Positions 31,668 through 39,559 of a DNA stretch of 40,255 bases are shown here, piece after piece. Made by a program: the position numbers and the translations under genes. The notes under the pieces were generated by a model. The model was not told where the DNA came from, made no database searches, and saw only the letters and a program-made list of their open reading frames with translations. The stretch comes from Patescibacteria group bacterium (GTDB lineage: Bacteria; Patescibacteriota; Saccharimonadia; UBA4664): contig JAQGHG010000016.1 of NCBI GenBank assembly GCA_028288925.1, forward strand, positions 1 through 40,255. Direction: 5' to 3'. Position 1 is the stretch's first letter. Each line of letters begins with the position of its first letter.

Positions 31668-32044
31668 CTTTCCTGTAATACGGCCAGGATATTTCCGGCC
31701 GGGTCCTTGAACCAGGCGATGTCCGGGCCGCGTTTGGCGGTGATGCCGCGGGCGATGCCTTTTTCGTCGGTCATGCCTTCGTAGTGTTCAAATTTGACGT
31801 CTTTGGCGGCCAGCTCGTCTACGGCTTTGTCGATGTCTTCGACGGGGAAATTCAGGATAGTGAAGGTGGCGGGTGCGTGATCGTCCTTGGGATACACGAA
31901 GACGCCCTTGCCGCCGGTAATCTTGAGGACGAGGCCCATGGGGTTTTCTTCGACTTCGAGTCCGAGGGTCCCGCTATAAAACTTTTTGGCCGCGGCCTGA
32001 TCATTAACCGAGAAACCGCTGAAGGCTTTGCTATCTTTAAACAT
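31664..32044 (-). CDS. VOC family (glyoxalase/bleomycin-resistance fold) protein
   Basis: A 126-residue vicinal-oxygen-chelate protein. The family pattern is clear: [26 protein letters not shown] at the start, [18 protein letters not shown] in the middle, and [18 protein letters not shown] at the end. Metal ligands and substrate are not certain from sequence. A GAGGAG Shine-Dalgarno site lies 7 nt before the ATG. Confidence 0.87.
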   Translation of the reverse strand: MFKDSKAFSGFSVNDQAAAKKFYSGTLGLEVEENPMGLVLKITGGKGVFVYPKDDHAPATFTILNFPVEDIDKAVDELAAKDVKFEHYEGMTDEKGIARGITAKRGPDIAWFKDPAGNILAVLQES

Positions 32045-32131
32045 ATTTTTACTCCTCTATTGTTAATCGTAGTATACAAGACGAGTGAGACTACGACCCC
32101 AGTGCTTTTGTATATCGCCTCTGGCGCCTTA

Positions 32132-32422
32132 TCATGCGCCCTGACGAAGTTTCATAAAGACCTCACGAGGTTGCTTTTCCCATTGGCTCAAAGGCGTCTT
32201 TGCCGCTATCGCACCCAATTGTTGCCACGCGGCTCGCGCGTGTTCGGCGGAATCCCACAGAGAGGTCGCGAATACTCGTCCGGAGTCATCATCCACCCAG
32301 GCACTCATGTCTATGAGGCCTTCGATGGTCTGGGCCGCTTCGGCGAGTGAACGCATTGCTCCTAATAAATCATCAGTGTGCTCTGGTATCGGATAGTGGA
32401 TAGCTAGGGTGAAGTATTTCAT
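32132..32422 (-). CDS. Dimeric alpha-beta barrel protein (ABM/monooxygenase-like)
   Basis: A 96-residue small protein with ferredoxin-like alpha-beta barrel character: KYFTLAIHYPIPEHTDDLLGAM, IEGLIDMSAWVDDDSGRVFA, SLWDSAEHARAAWQ. This resembles antibiotic biosynthesis monooxygenase-type proteins and stress-response barrels. No catalytic residues can be named. An extended -10 box (TGCTATTAT) lies 7 nt before the ATG, so the mRNA is probably leaderless. Confidence 0.7.
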   Translation of the reverse strand: MKYFTLAIHYPIPEHTDDLLGAMRSLAEAAQTIEGLIDMSAWVDDDSGRVFATSLWDSAEHARAAWQQLGAIAAKTPLSQWEKQPREVFMKLRQGA

Positions 32423-32429
32423 TATTTAG

Positions 32430-32435
32430 ATAATA
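32430..32435 (-). promoter_or_regulatory. -10 box of the ABM-like gene (leaderless start)
   Basis: TATTAT on the minus strand preceded by TGC (extended -10), then CTAAATA and the ATG. No -35 at the proper distance. Confidence 0.5.
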
Positions 32436-32484
32436 GCAGGCTATGCTTCGGGCTTTCCAGCGGGCTCCTATTTGACCGGATAAA

Positions 32485-33168
32485 TTATGCCCGCAGTCCT
32501 GCTAAGCTCTCAATGAGACTTATCGATATGTTATCGAGCGTGGGAAGAACTTTATCCGCTTCCGAAGTGTCTTGCGGCAGGGCGTTGGGGTTCTTGATCG
32601 CGAGGCAATAACATCCAGCGGCTTTGGCGGATTGAATGCCCGATTTGGCGTCTTCCAGGACCACACATTCCTGGGGGTTGAGGCCCAGTCGTCGCGCTAC
32701 GGTCTGGTAGGTTTCGGGGTGAGGCTTTCCATGCTTGATCTCATTGCCCGTGACGATAACTTTGAAGAAACCGTCAACCTTCAGAGTACTCAGAACAATG
32801 TCGAGGTATCTCCTATCGAGAGAAGTCCCAATGGCTAATATCAGGCCACTTTCGTGGAAGCGCTTAATGGACTCGACTACTCCGGGCATGCCCTTTAGGC
32901 TGGTGCGGACAAGGCTCATGAAGATTGTGCTTTTATCTTGGAGTAGTACTTCTGCCGATATAGGCAGGCCTAATTCTTCGACCATGCCGGTGGCGATTGC
33001 AATTGGTTTCTTCCCGGCCATGGTGGCTCTGAAGCTTTCTGAAAGCTGGCCGAGGCCGGCTCCCTGTCTGCGTAATGACTCATCCCAGGCCTTAACGTGT
33101 AACGGCTCTGAATCTACCATGGTCCCATCGACGTCGTAGATAACTGCTTTGATTGTACTCTTACCCAT
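32485..33168 (-). CDS. HAD-superfamily hydrolase, beta-phosphoglucomutase-like
   Basis: A 227-residue HAD phosphatase/phosphomutase of subfamily IA. Motif I is VIYDVDGTMVDSEP (DxD nucleophile), the cap carries GMVEELGLP, motif II LAIGTSLDRR, motif III GNEIKHGKPHPETY and motif IV VVLEDAKSGIQSA. Sugar-phosphate mutase or phosphatase activity is expected; the substrate is unknown. Its ATG lies 8 nt inside the end of the upstream membrane-protein gene, giving an operon with that gene and the methyltransferase. Confidence 0.87.
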   Translation of the reverse strand: MGKSTIKAVIYDVDGTMVDSEPLHVKAWDESLRRQGAGLGQLSESFRATMAGKKPIAIATGMVEELGLPISAEVLLQDKSTIFMSLVRTSLKGMPGVVESIKRFHESGLILAIGTSLDRRYLDIVLSTLKVDGFFKVIVTGNEIKHGKPHPETYQTVARRLGLNPQECVVLEDAKSGIQSAKAAGCYCLAIKNPNALPQDTSEADKVLPTLDNISISLIESLAGLRA

Positions 33169-33736
33169 GGGCTGACGCCTCCTTGTTAAGGGTCGCGTAG
33201 GATACCCAAAATATCCAGATTTGTAATATCAACCACCATCCGGTTTCCAGCGCCAGCGTTAGTGAGCTATCTCGGAGGGTTAAGTAAGCGAGGAAGGCGA
33301 CGGTGCTTAGCGCGACAAGCGTCATTGAGGCGTTGCGAAATATCGAGCCGGTAATATTTTTGGAGACCAGAAACATCCCGAGCATAAAGGCAATGGATGA
33401 TACGAGAAACATCGAATTGTGGACCACGGCGCTCACGGGGTTTTCCGGAGCATATGGAATTATGGCGATAGCTACGAAGCTTACAAGGGACAATGTGAAT
33501 ATCTTTACAGAATTTTTATCATGCTTGCCGACATGGAATCGAAAGAATATCCATAAATTGAGAGCCGCCATCGCGTAACAAGCTGCGAATATGTAGCGCG
33601 TTTGGGGCAGAGTAGCAAAATAGCTGATCGGGTGCTTGCCGTCGAAGTACGCGGGTTGAAGGATAAAGAATAGGGCGAGCGCGAGCCACTCAAACATAAC
33701 AGCCACTAGGCCGCTGTATTTGGCATAGGCGTCCAT
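33161..33736 (-). CDS. Six-helix integral membrane protein (DUF998-like)
   Basis: A 191-residue membrane protein with six hydrophobic segments: SGLVAVMFEWLALALFFILQ, TRYIFAACYAMAALNLWIFF, IFTLSLVSFVAIAIIPYAP, SMFLVSSIAFMLGMFLVS, MTLVALSTVAFLAYLTL, and TGWWLILQIWIFWVSYATL. The layout, with a loop and YAPENPVSAVVHN between helices three and four, resembles DUF998-type proteins of unknown function. The frame is open 28 codons further upstream into the methyltransferase gene; the ATG at 33736, 16 nt after that gene's stop, is preferred. Confidence 0.65.
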   Translation of the reverse strand: MDAYAKYSGLVAVMFEWLALALFFILQPAYFDGKHPISYFATLPQTRYIFAACYAMAALNLWIFFRFHVGKHDKNSVKIFTLSLVSFVAIAIIPYAPENPVSAVVHNSMFLVSSIAFMLGMFLVSKNITGSIFRNASMTLVALSTVAFLAYLTLRDSSLTLALETGWWLILQIWIFWVSYATLNKEASAHG

Positions 33737-33752
33737 ACGGTTCAAGGTAGCT

Positions 33753-34385
33753 TTAACCAACTTTCTTAGCAAAGAAGTGCAGGAAGGTGGGGCCCCAATG
33801 CGTTGTGTTTGAGCTTTCATTGATGATTTCGAAGCCGGTTTTTAGTAATAGGTTCTTGAGCTCGTCTGGTTGGTAATCCGAGAAATGACGCTCCGGCCAT
33901 TTCATTTGCTTGTTTTCGCGTAGGCTGTCGAAATCGCCTTGCATTACCGATATATAGAGAACGCCTTGCTCTTTCAGCATGCTATGAAAGTTCTTCAACG
34001 TCGCAGAAGCGTTGGTTTTAGGTATGTGCAAAAACGAGGAGTTGGCCCAGATGCCATCGTAGGTGTCTGGCGGGCTTTCTATATGGCGCATGTCGGCTAC
34101 AAAAAAAGCGCAATCAGGACAGCGTTTCTCGGCTACGCGTATGAATTCTTCAGATATGTCACACCCCGTTACCGTTAGACCATGGGTATGCAGGTACTCC
34201 GGCTCACGCCCTCCGGCGCATCCGACATCTAGCACCGTTTTACCTGACAGACTTGCTATAAAATGGTCGAGGTTTTGTCTGACGGTATCATTGAGTGTCA
34301 GGTTGCTAGATACATATTGTTCGTGGATATTGTTGTACGCATACTTAGTTGCCGCGACGTTTCTATCACTAACCGTATCTGCCAT
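33753..34385 (-). CDS. SAM-dependent class I methyltransferase
   Basis: A 210-residue Rossmann-fold methyltransferase: motif I VLDVGCAGGREPEYL, motif II VTGCDISEEFIRVAEKRCP, motif III FFVADMRHIESPPDTYDGIW and the post-motif SSFLHIPK and GVLYISVMQGDFD. It resembles the small-molecule (UbiE/tellurite-like) group; the substrate is not evident. An AAGGAG site lies 8 nt before the ATG. First gene of a three-gene operon with the membrane protein and the HAD enzyme. The 34386-34554 gap holds its promoter region (TATAAG box near 34402-34407) and no gene. Confidence 0.82.
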   Translation of the reverse strand: MADTVSDRNVAATKYAYNNIHEQYVSSNLTLNDTVRQNLDHFIASLSGKTVLDVGCAGGREPEYLHTHGLTVTGCDISEEFIRVAEKRCPDCAFFVADMRHIESPPDTYDGIWANSSFLHIPKTNASATLKNFHSMLKEQGVLYISVMQGDFDSLRENKQMKWPERHFSDYQPDELKNLLLKTGFEIINESSNTTHWGPTFLHFFAKKVG

Positions 34386-34554
34386 TTAGTTTTCTCCTTA
34401 GATGTCTTATAGGGTGGACTAACGCGTGATTATTATCGCATGGGTGAGGGCAAATGGAATAGCGCATGACAATGACGAGCGTAAGCGTGGCAGCTGCTGT
34501 AGCTAGTTTCTGGCTAGGGATAGTTAATGAAGTTAGAACCTTGCTGAGGGACGT

Positions 34555-35436
34555 CTATACAACCGAAGCCAGGTAATTATTGAGGTTTTCTATAATACGC
34601 TTAGCGCGACGTTCATTTGCCTCGTAGGTATCACCAGCGACAGTTCTCGGAAAAACTATGTTCGGAAGATCTTTATATTCTTGGAAGTTACGCTCACCGG
34701 CTGAAAGTTCGAATATTGCGATATTATTATCGCGTTTGACCCAGTCGAAAAACGCCGGCTTATTAAACGGTGTGCCGCCGCTGGCTTGAACGAGTACGCT
34801 ACCTGGTTTCATCGCACTAAACTCGGCTTCATCCAGTACCACGACATTCGTAGGGGCGCACACAACTACGATTTCGTTTTTACTTAGTAGTTCTGGCATT
34901 TCCAGATACTCCACTCCAAGATCTTCCCATGATTGTTTCCGATGAGGGCTAAAATAAGAAGTCCGCATTTTATATGCGAGCGCTAAGTGCGCTATTGCTT
35001 GCCCTACTGATCCTAGACCAATGATTCCGATACATTTGCCTTTTAGTTCGCGCTGGCCCGACCTCCACTTATATTTTTCTAAACCGCGAGCAAGACTCAC
35101 CAGTTGCATAAAGTAGAATTCAGCGACTGCTTCTTTGTCGTGCGACACGATATTGCTGAAAGCAATCCTACGCTTTTTTAGTTCGTCCAAATCTATATTG
35201 GCTGTAGAGGTTCCACATAGGTTAACGTACTTTATACTCGGACATGCGTCGAGATACTCTTTCGTGATTTTGTCCCAAGGGCTTATAAGGACAATGTCGG
35301 CGTCGCCAGTCCTTGCAATCAGATCTGTTTCTGGGTAAATCTCGGTAGGAAATATGACTTCGTCTGATGATAAGGCGCTAATTTGCTTCTGGGCTTCAGG
35401 GGTAACCCGGTAATCAAAAACAGCTATTTTGTGCAT
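34555..35436 (-). CDS. D-isomer-specific 2-hydroxyacid dehydrogenase family protein
   Basis: A 293-residue NAD(P)-dependent dehydrogenase. The Rossmann motif is CIGIIGLGSVGQAIAHLA (GxGxxG) near residue 140, and the family shows YVNLCGTSTANID and the catalytic-site region NEIVVVCAPTNVVVLDEAEF, LVQASGGTPFNKPAFFDWV. The usual catalytic His near the C terminus (GxH) is not obvious; the region reads FPRTVAGDTYEA, so activity may differ. The ATG at 35436 is chosen because TGCTATACT lies 6 nt before it. The codon use is more AT-rich than its neighbours, a hint of later acquisition. Confidence 0.8.
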   Translation of the reverse strand: MHKIAVFDYRVTPEAQKQISALSSDEVIFPTEIYPETDLIARTGDADIVLISPWDKITKEYLDACPSIKYVNLCGTSTANIDLDELKKRRIAFSNIVSHDKEAVAEFYFMQLVSLARGLEKYKWRSGQRELKGKCIGIIGLGSVGQAIAHLALAYKMRTSYFSPHRKQSWEDLGVEYLEMPELLSKNEIVVVCAPTNVVVLDEAEFSAMKPGSVLVQASGGTPFNKPAFFDWVKRDNNIAIFELSAGERNFQEYKDLPNIVFPRTVAGDTYEANERRAKRIIENLNNYLASVV

Positions 35437-35442
35437 GCATTG

Positions 35443-35448
35443 AGTATA
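35443..35448 (-). promoter_or_regulatory. -10 box of the dehydrogenase gene (leaderless start)
   Basis: Extended -10 TGCTATACT on the minus strand, then CAATGC and the ATG. It abuts the terminator of the upstream gnd gene. Confidence 0.65.
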
Positions 35449-35455
35449 GCAAAGC

Positions 35456-35482
35456 AAAAAGACTTCCGAAGAAGTCTTTTTT
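35456..35482. terminator. Bidirectional-looking intrinsic terminator after gnd
   Basis: AAAAAGACTTC and GAAGTCTTTTT form an 11-bp stem around a 5-nt loop, with T runs on both strands. On the minus strand it follows the gnd stop by about 18 nt. Confidence 0.85.
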
Positions 35483-35499
35483 AGACATAGATGCTATGG

Positions 35500-36963
35500 C
35501 TAGGCGTTGTAGGTTGATGAACTGGCCGTCCCGCCCTGACCGGTCCAGTTTGTATGGACGAATTGGCCACGAGGAGTGTCGGTGCGCTCATAAGTGTGAG
35601 CACCGAAGTAGTCACGTTGAGCTTGCAGCAAATTGGCCGGTAGCCGTTGCTGGCGGTAGCCATCGAAGAAGGACAAAGCGCTACTAAGGGCGGGCGCTGG
35701 AATGCCGCTTAGCGCTGCATCGGATACCGTTCTCCGCCAACCGCCTTGGTTGGCGTCAATGGAGCCGGCAAAGAATGGGTCGAGCAATAGATTTGTTAGA
35801 TCAGGATTCTTGTCATACGCGGACTTAATATCACCCAAGAAACGGCTTCGGATAATACAGCCGCCGCGCCACATTAGGGCGATACCGCCGTAGTTGAGAT
35901 GCCAACCGTATTCATCGGCGGCGGCATGCATAAGCATATATCCCTGCGCGTAACTCATTATCTTGGCGGCATAGAGGGCCTGGCGAACGGACTCGATAAA
36001 CTCGTCGCGATCACCTTTGAACCCGGGATTGGGTCCATGCAGTATCTTGGACGCTTTTAGCCGTTCGTCTTTGAGCGCCGACAGACAGCGGGCGTATAAG
36101 GCTTCGGCTATTACGGTGACTGGCTGGCCAAGCTCCGCCGAGCTCATTACCGTCCATTTCCCGGTGCCTTTTTGGCCGGCCGTATCGAGGATTTTGTCCA
36201 CCAGAGGCGTGCCGTCATTGTCTTTGAACGCTAAGATCTCAGAAGTGATTTGAATCAGGTAGCTATCAAGCTCGCCCTTATTCCAGTCCGCGAAGATGGT
36301 TGATAGCTCATCGGCACTGAGGTTCAGCTGTTGCTTCATGATCTGGTAGGCTTCACCGATGAGCTGCATGTCGCCGTACTCGATGCCATTGTGCACCATT
36401 TTGACGTAGTGGCCGGCTCCACCTTCGCCAACCCAATCGCAGCACGGAGACCCGTCTTCGACTTTGGCGGCAATGGCCTGGAACATACCCTTGACGTGCG
36501 GCCAGGCGGCGGGCGAGCCGCCGGGCATTATGGATGGGCCTTTGCGGGCGCCTTCTTCGCCGCCCGACACACCGGTGCCGATATAGAGCAGCCCTTTTGA
36601 TTCAACGTATTTCACTCGCCGACCGGTGTCTGTGAATAGAGAATTTCCGCCATCAATGATAATGTCCCCGGCTTCTAGGTGGGGTAATAATTGTTCTATC
36701 GCGTTATCGACCGCCTTACCGGCCTTGATCATTAGCATGACGCGCCGGGGAGTCTTGAGCCGCGCGACCATCTCTTCGATGGAATGGGCGCCAATCACAT
36801 TGGTGCCGGCGGCTTCGTTCTTGAGGAAGTCATCGACCTTGCTGGTCGTACGGTTGTAGGCTACTACGTTGTAGCCGTGGTCGTTCATATTAAGGATGAG
36901 GTTCTGGCCCATAACGGCCAGGCCGATTACGGCTATGTCTGCTTGCGGTGTGTTGTCTGTCAT
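35500..36963 (-). CDS. gnd: 6-phosphogluconate dehydrogenase, decarboxylating
   Basis: A 487-residue enzyme of the oxidative pentose phosphate pathway, converting 6-phosphogluconate to ribulose 5-phosphate with NADP reduction. Landmarks are the Rossmann start DIAVIGLAVMGQNLILNM with AYNRTTSK (the NADP-specific Arg-Thr), GTGVSGGEEGARKGPSIMPGG, the catalytic Lys/His loop HYVKMVHNGIEYGDMQL, and GTGKWTVMSSAELGQPVTV. Length is full. It is followed by a strong terminator. The start ATG has a TAAACT box 6 nt upstream, matching the leaderless pattern. The product yields NADPH and ribose precursors in an otherwise reduced metabolism. Confidence 0.96.
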   Translation of the reverse strand: MTDNTPQADIAVIGLAVMGQNLILNMNDHGYNVVAYNRTTSKVDDFLKNEAAGTNVIGAHSIEEMVARLKTPRRVMLMIKAGKAVDNAIEQLLPHLEAGDIIIDGGNSLFTDTGRRVKYVESKGLLYIGTGVSGGEEGARKGPSIMPGGSPAAWPHVKGMFQAIAAKVEDGSPCCDWVGEGGAGHYVKMVHNGIEYGDMQLIGEAYQIMKQQLNLSADELSTIFADWNKGELDSYLIQITSEILAFKDNDGTPLVDKILDTAGQKGTGKWTVMSSAELGQPVTVIAEALYARCLSALKDERLKASKILHGPNPGFKGDRDEFIESVRQALYAAKIMSYAQGYMLMHAAADEYGWHLNYGGIALMWRGGCIIRSRFLGDIKSAYDKNPDLTNLLLDPFFAGSIDANQGGWRRTVSDAALSGIPAPALSSALSFFDGYRQQRLPANLLQAQRDYFGAHTYERTDTPRGQFVHTNWTGQGGTASSSTYNA

Positions 36964-36995
36964 AGCTAGAGTTTAGTACAGAACCCGTATCTAGA

Positions 36996-37724
36996 CTAAC
37001 GCGGTTTGTTTTGCTCGAAAGCCGCGAGCAGTACTCTAGAAAGTTCGGGTTCACTCCGGGCAACAAATTTTGCTTCATCTGTCAGGTCGGCGGCTTTTAG
37101 GGCTGCCAGGACGCTTGGAGTGGTGTACATTTTTGCATTGTGGATGGGAAACAGCAGTTCCATCTGGCCGTCTGGTTCGTGTAGCCATGGCCGCTCGGTA
37201 ACTTCGGGGACCACGCCGGTGGTTTCGCGCAGTATGCGGCGCAGGGCCTCAAAAGCTGTCTCGCCTTGCAAGACAGCTCCGCCGGGAAGGGTCCATTCGG
37301 GTGAACTGGACGGTTGGACGGCCAGAATCTTATCGTGCTGGGGGATAATAGCCCGCACCCGCACGAGCCGGTACGATTGCAGCTGAATTTTTTGGCGTTT
37401 TTTGGCTGCCCACATTTCAAATACCAGCGTGCCGTACGGGACTACACTTACCATGATCCCAAAAATCGCCCGGCCGCGCGTCCAGCCCAGGCTGCTGTAG
37501 GTGGCCAGGACGATGATGACGTAGGCGATATAGAGGGTGCCGTGGATTGAGCCGCCCAGTGGCAGCGCCGCTCCACTCCCCCACAGCCGGTAATGTTCGG
37601 CCAGGATGCCGTATATAAGCAAGGTCCAGCCGACACCTTCACTGTAGGCGGAGTATTTAAAGAGGTTCCATGCGTCGGGTTCGGCAAAGAACTTAAAGGT
37701 GTCGATTTTTTTAAAGAATTGCAG
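36996..37724 (-). CDS. DUF3817-Nudix fusion protein with non-AUG start
   Basis: About 242 residues joining a DUF3817 membrane domain (FKKIDTFKFFAEPDAWNLFK, GGSIHGTLYIAYVIIVLATY, SVVPYGTLVFE; three helices) to a C-terminal Nudix domain (about residues 120-215). The Nudix box reads GGAVLQGETAFEALRRILRE then TTGV: two of the metal-binding Glu of the REUxEExGU motif are replaced by Ile and Thr, so hydrolase activity is doubtful. Between the upstream in-frame TAG (37788-37790) and a TTG inside the first helix there is no ATG, GTG or TTG. The CTG at 37724, 6 nt after GAGAGG, restores the whole domain and is proposed as the start; an ATA at 37742 is the alternative. Confidence 0.7.
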   Translation of the reverse strand: MQFFKKIDTFKFFAEPDAWNLFKYSAYSEGVGWTLLIYGILAEHYRLWGSGAALPLGGSIHGTLYIAYVIIVLATYSSLGWTRGRAIFGIMVSVVPYGTLVFEMWAAKKRQKIQLQSYRLVRVRAIIPQHDKILAVQPSSSPEWTLPGGAVLQGETAFEALRRILRETTGVVPEVTERPWLHEPDGQMELLFPIHNAKMYTTPSVLAALKAADLTDEAKFVARSEPELSRVLLAAFEQNKPR

Positions 37725-37752
37725 GGGGCGCCTCTCTTGTATATTGCTGTTT

Positions 37753-37758
37753 AGTATA
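37753..37758 (-). promoter_or_regulatory. Extended -10 box before the DUF3817-Nudix gene
   Basis: TGTTATACT on the minus strand. The predicted start of transcription (about 37746) lies some 22 nt before the proposed CTG, enough for the GAGAGG ribosome-binding site. Confidence 0.5.
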
Positions 37759-37848
37759 ACAGGCAGTGAGGGGCGCTTGCCTGGGCGCTATGGCTGGGCT
37801 GTGATTGGGATTTCGAAGTCTGTAGAGTGCCTATGCTAAAATACCCGC

Positions 37849-38538
37849 CTAATAACTGCCGAAGTCATCAATCCGAATGTCCTTAGCCGCAACGCCAGTT
37901 TCTCTCAAGAATGACAGAGTATCTTGGACCATTCCGCGCGGACCCGCGATGTAATAGTTATGAGCTGCGTCCTTGATGAGCGAGAGCAGCAGTTTCTTAC
38001 GCTCTTTACGCTTAAGTTCCTGAGTCATAATGTATTCGATGGAGACATTAGGTAACCTTTGCCTCCAATCGTCTAGCTCCTGTTTGAAGAGAAAATCCTG
38101 AGTCTTGTTGAGATACATAAGCTGAACTTCATCATTAGACCGGGTATCGTACATTTCTTTGAGCATGCTTCGAAAGGGAGCAATACCAATACCGCCGGCG
38201 ATTAGAACACTGGTACGGTTATCTTTTAGATGAAAGCCGTAATCATTACCATACGCGCTGATATACATCTTCTCGCCGGCTTGTACGGTCTGTAGCTTTT
38301 TTTTGAATGGGCTGACTCCGACGCGAAACGATATCGCAAGCCCGCCCTCCGATGGTGACGACGAGAGAGTGTACGTTTTGCCGCCCCTGTAGCTAGTATC
38401 AGCAAAATCGACATCTATCCAGTCGCCAGCTTCGTATATAAAGTTGACAGGGCGTTCGAATATTACAGTTTTGTACTCGGATTGGTCTTGCCGTAATTGC
38501 TTAACGGTTAGTTCGATTTGTGCATCTTTATGGACCAT
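37849..38538 (-). CDS. Ferredoxin-NADP reductase-like oxidoreductase (second copy)
   Basis: A 229-residue FAD/NAD(P)-binding protein with the same architecture as the 6445-7116 product: YEAGDWIDVDF and KTYTLSSSPSEGG for flavin, VLIAGGIGIAPFRSML for the nucleotide, YYIAGPRGMVQDTLSFL, and a short C terminus ending DDFGSY. The two proteins share layout and about the same size but are well diverged, so this is an old duplication or separate acquisition. The ATG at 38538 is preferred over a GTG three codons upstream; a TATTGT box 7 nt before it fits the leaderless pattern. The electron partner is unknown. Confidence 0.83.
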   Translation of the reverse strand: MVHKDAQIELTVKQLRQDQSEYKTVIFERPVNFIYEAGDWIDVDFADTSYRGGKTYTLSSSPSEGGLAISFRVGVSPFKKKLQTVQAGEKMYISAYGNDYGFHLKDNRTSVLIAGGIGIAPFRSMLKEMYDTRSNDEVQLMYLNKTQDFLFKQELDDWRQRLPNVSIEYIMTQELKRKERKKLLLSLIKDAAHNYYIAGPRGMVQDTLSFLRETGVAAKDIRIDDFGSY

Positions 38539-38564
38539 ATAGAACACAATAAACTAAAACGAGA

Positions 38565-39482
38565 CTATTTGCCGCTAAACAAAAACCCAAATATATTCAA
38601 GAACCAAGGTTTGCTCTCAACTTTTTCGACGCCTGTCACCACATTCACACTCGCCGTCTCGTGAGCGTCAAGCGGAAAAATGCCCAAGAAGCTAACATGC
38701 TTCACGCCCTCAGCCCGCAACACTACGCTTGTGCTAGCCGCTGCCGGCTTGGGATTATCTTCCACCGTCAGGGGGGCCGTAGTGGTACCGTGCTCCAGCT
38801 CCACTTCCGCCGAGGTGATCTGGTCGAGCTTGTCGGCTAGTTCGTCTTCCGCCTTCGCCGGCGTCAGCTTTAACTCGACCGTCCCCTCGCCCGTCACTAC
38901 CAGAAGCTTGTCGGACTTGGCGTCAACCGTTACCGGAAACTTCGTGCCGGCCGTGGCCGCGCCATCTACCAGCTTAAAATGGTCGCCTTCGAGCTTTATC
39001 TTAACTGTTCGCTTCTTGCCGCTGGAATCAGTGCTCGAAACGCTTACCGATTCGCCGCCTTTTAGCTCGGTCTCGCTTTGCACTTTACCGTTTACTAGCG
39101 TTTGCCGGATAGATTTTCCGTTCTTGCGCTCCACGCGAACCACCTTAGCGCTGGAATCATCGCTTAGCTTGCTCGCGATGGTATCACCGGCTTCGTGGGT
39201 GAGCTCGACTGAGTTGATGTGCTCCGGTTCCGGAGTCTTGGTGGTCGCGCCCGGAGACGTCGAAGTACTCTTGCCGGATGTACCGCTGCCCGAGGAGCCT
39301 CCGGACGTAGTTTCGCCGCCGGAGTGCTCGGTAGCATCATGGCCGGCCGGGGTGGGAGTGGCGGCCACCGGCGTACTCGTTGGAGTATCATCAGCTCCGT
39401 GCTGGGCTAGGATAGCTTGGCTACTCAAGAGGACGAGAGCCGCGCTCGCGGCAGTGGCGGTTAATAATCGGCCCTTTTTCAT
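38565..39482 (-). CDS. Secreted Ser/Thr-rich protein, 305 aa
   Basis: An exported protein with a signal peptide (AASAALVLLSSQAILAQHG, cleavage likely after ILA). A ~70-residue Thr/Ser/Gly/Pro linker follows (residues 30-95), then a ~180-residue domain of repeated short beta-type segments (NGKSIRQTLVNGKVQSETEL, KIKLEGDHFKLVDGAAT, LVVTGEGTVELKLTPAKAED). It ends in a hydrophobic PWFLNIFGFLFSGK. The family is not recognised; the strand pattern resembles DUF5667/5666-type secreted domains only loosely. A GAGGA site lies 9 nt before the ATG. The low-complexity linker suggests a wall-spanning stalk. Confidence 0.75.
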   Translation of the reverse strand: MKKGRLLTATAASAALVLLSSQAILAQHGADDTPTSTPVAATPTPAGHDATEHSGGETTSGGSSGSGTSGKSTSTSPGATTKTPEPEHINSVELTHEAGDTIASKLSDDSSAKVVRVERKNGKSIRQTLVNGKVQSETELKGGESVSVSSTDSSGKKRTVKIKLEGDHFKLVDGAATAGTKFPVTVDAKSDKLLVVTGEGTVELKLTPAKAEDELADKLDQITSAEVELEHGTTTAPLTVEDNPKPAAASTSVVLRAEGVKHVSFLGIFPLDAHETASVNVVTGVEKVESKPWFLNIFGFLFSGK

Positions 39483-39559
39483 GTTGGGTATTCCTCTTAT
39501 GGTTACCTCTAACTGTAAAGGAGCTGAGACGTGGTGTAAACCTTTTTAGCACCCACTAG

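Noticed and set aside
38680-39549. 289-codon open frame on the plus strand
   Set aside because: Antisense to the secreted Ser/Thr-rich protein, which has a signal peptide and a ribosome-binding site; the plus frame has neither.
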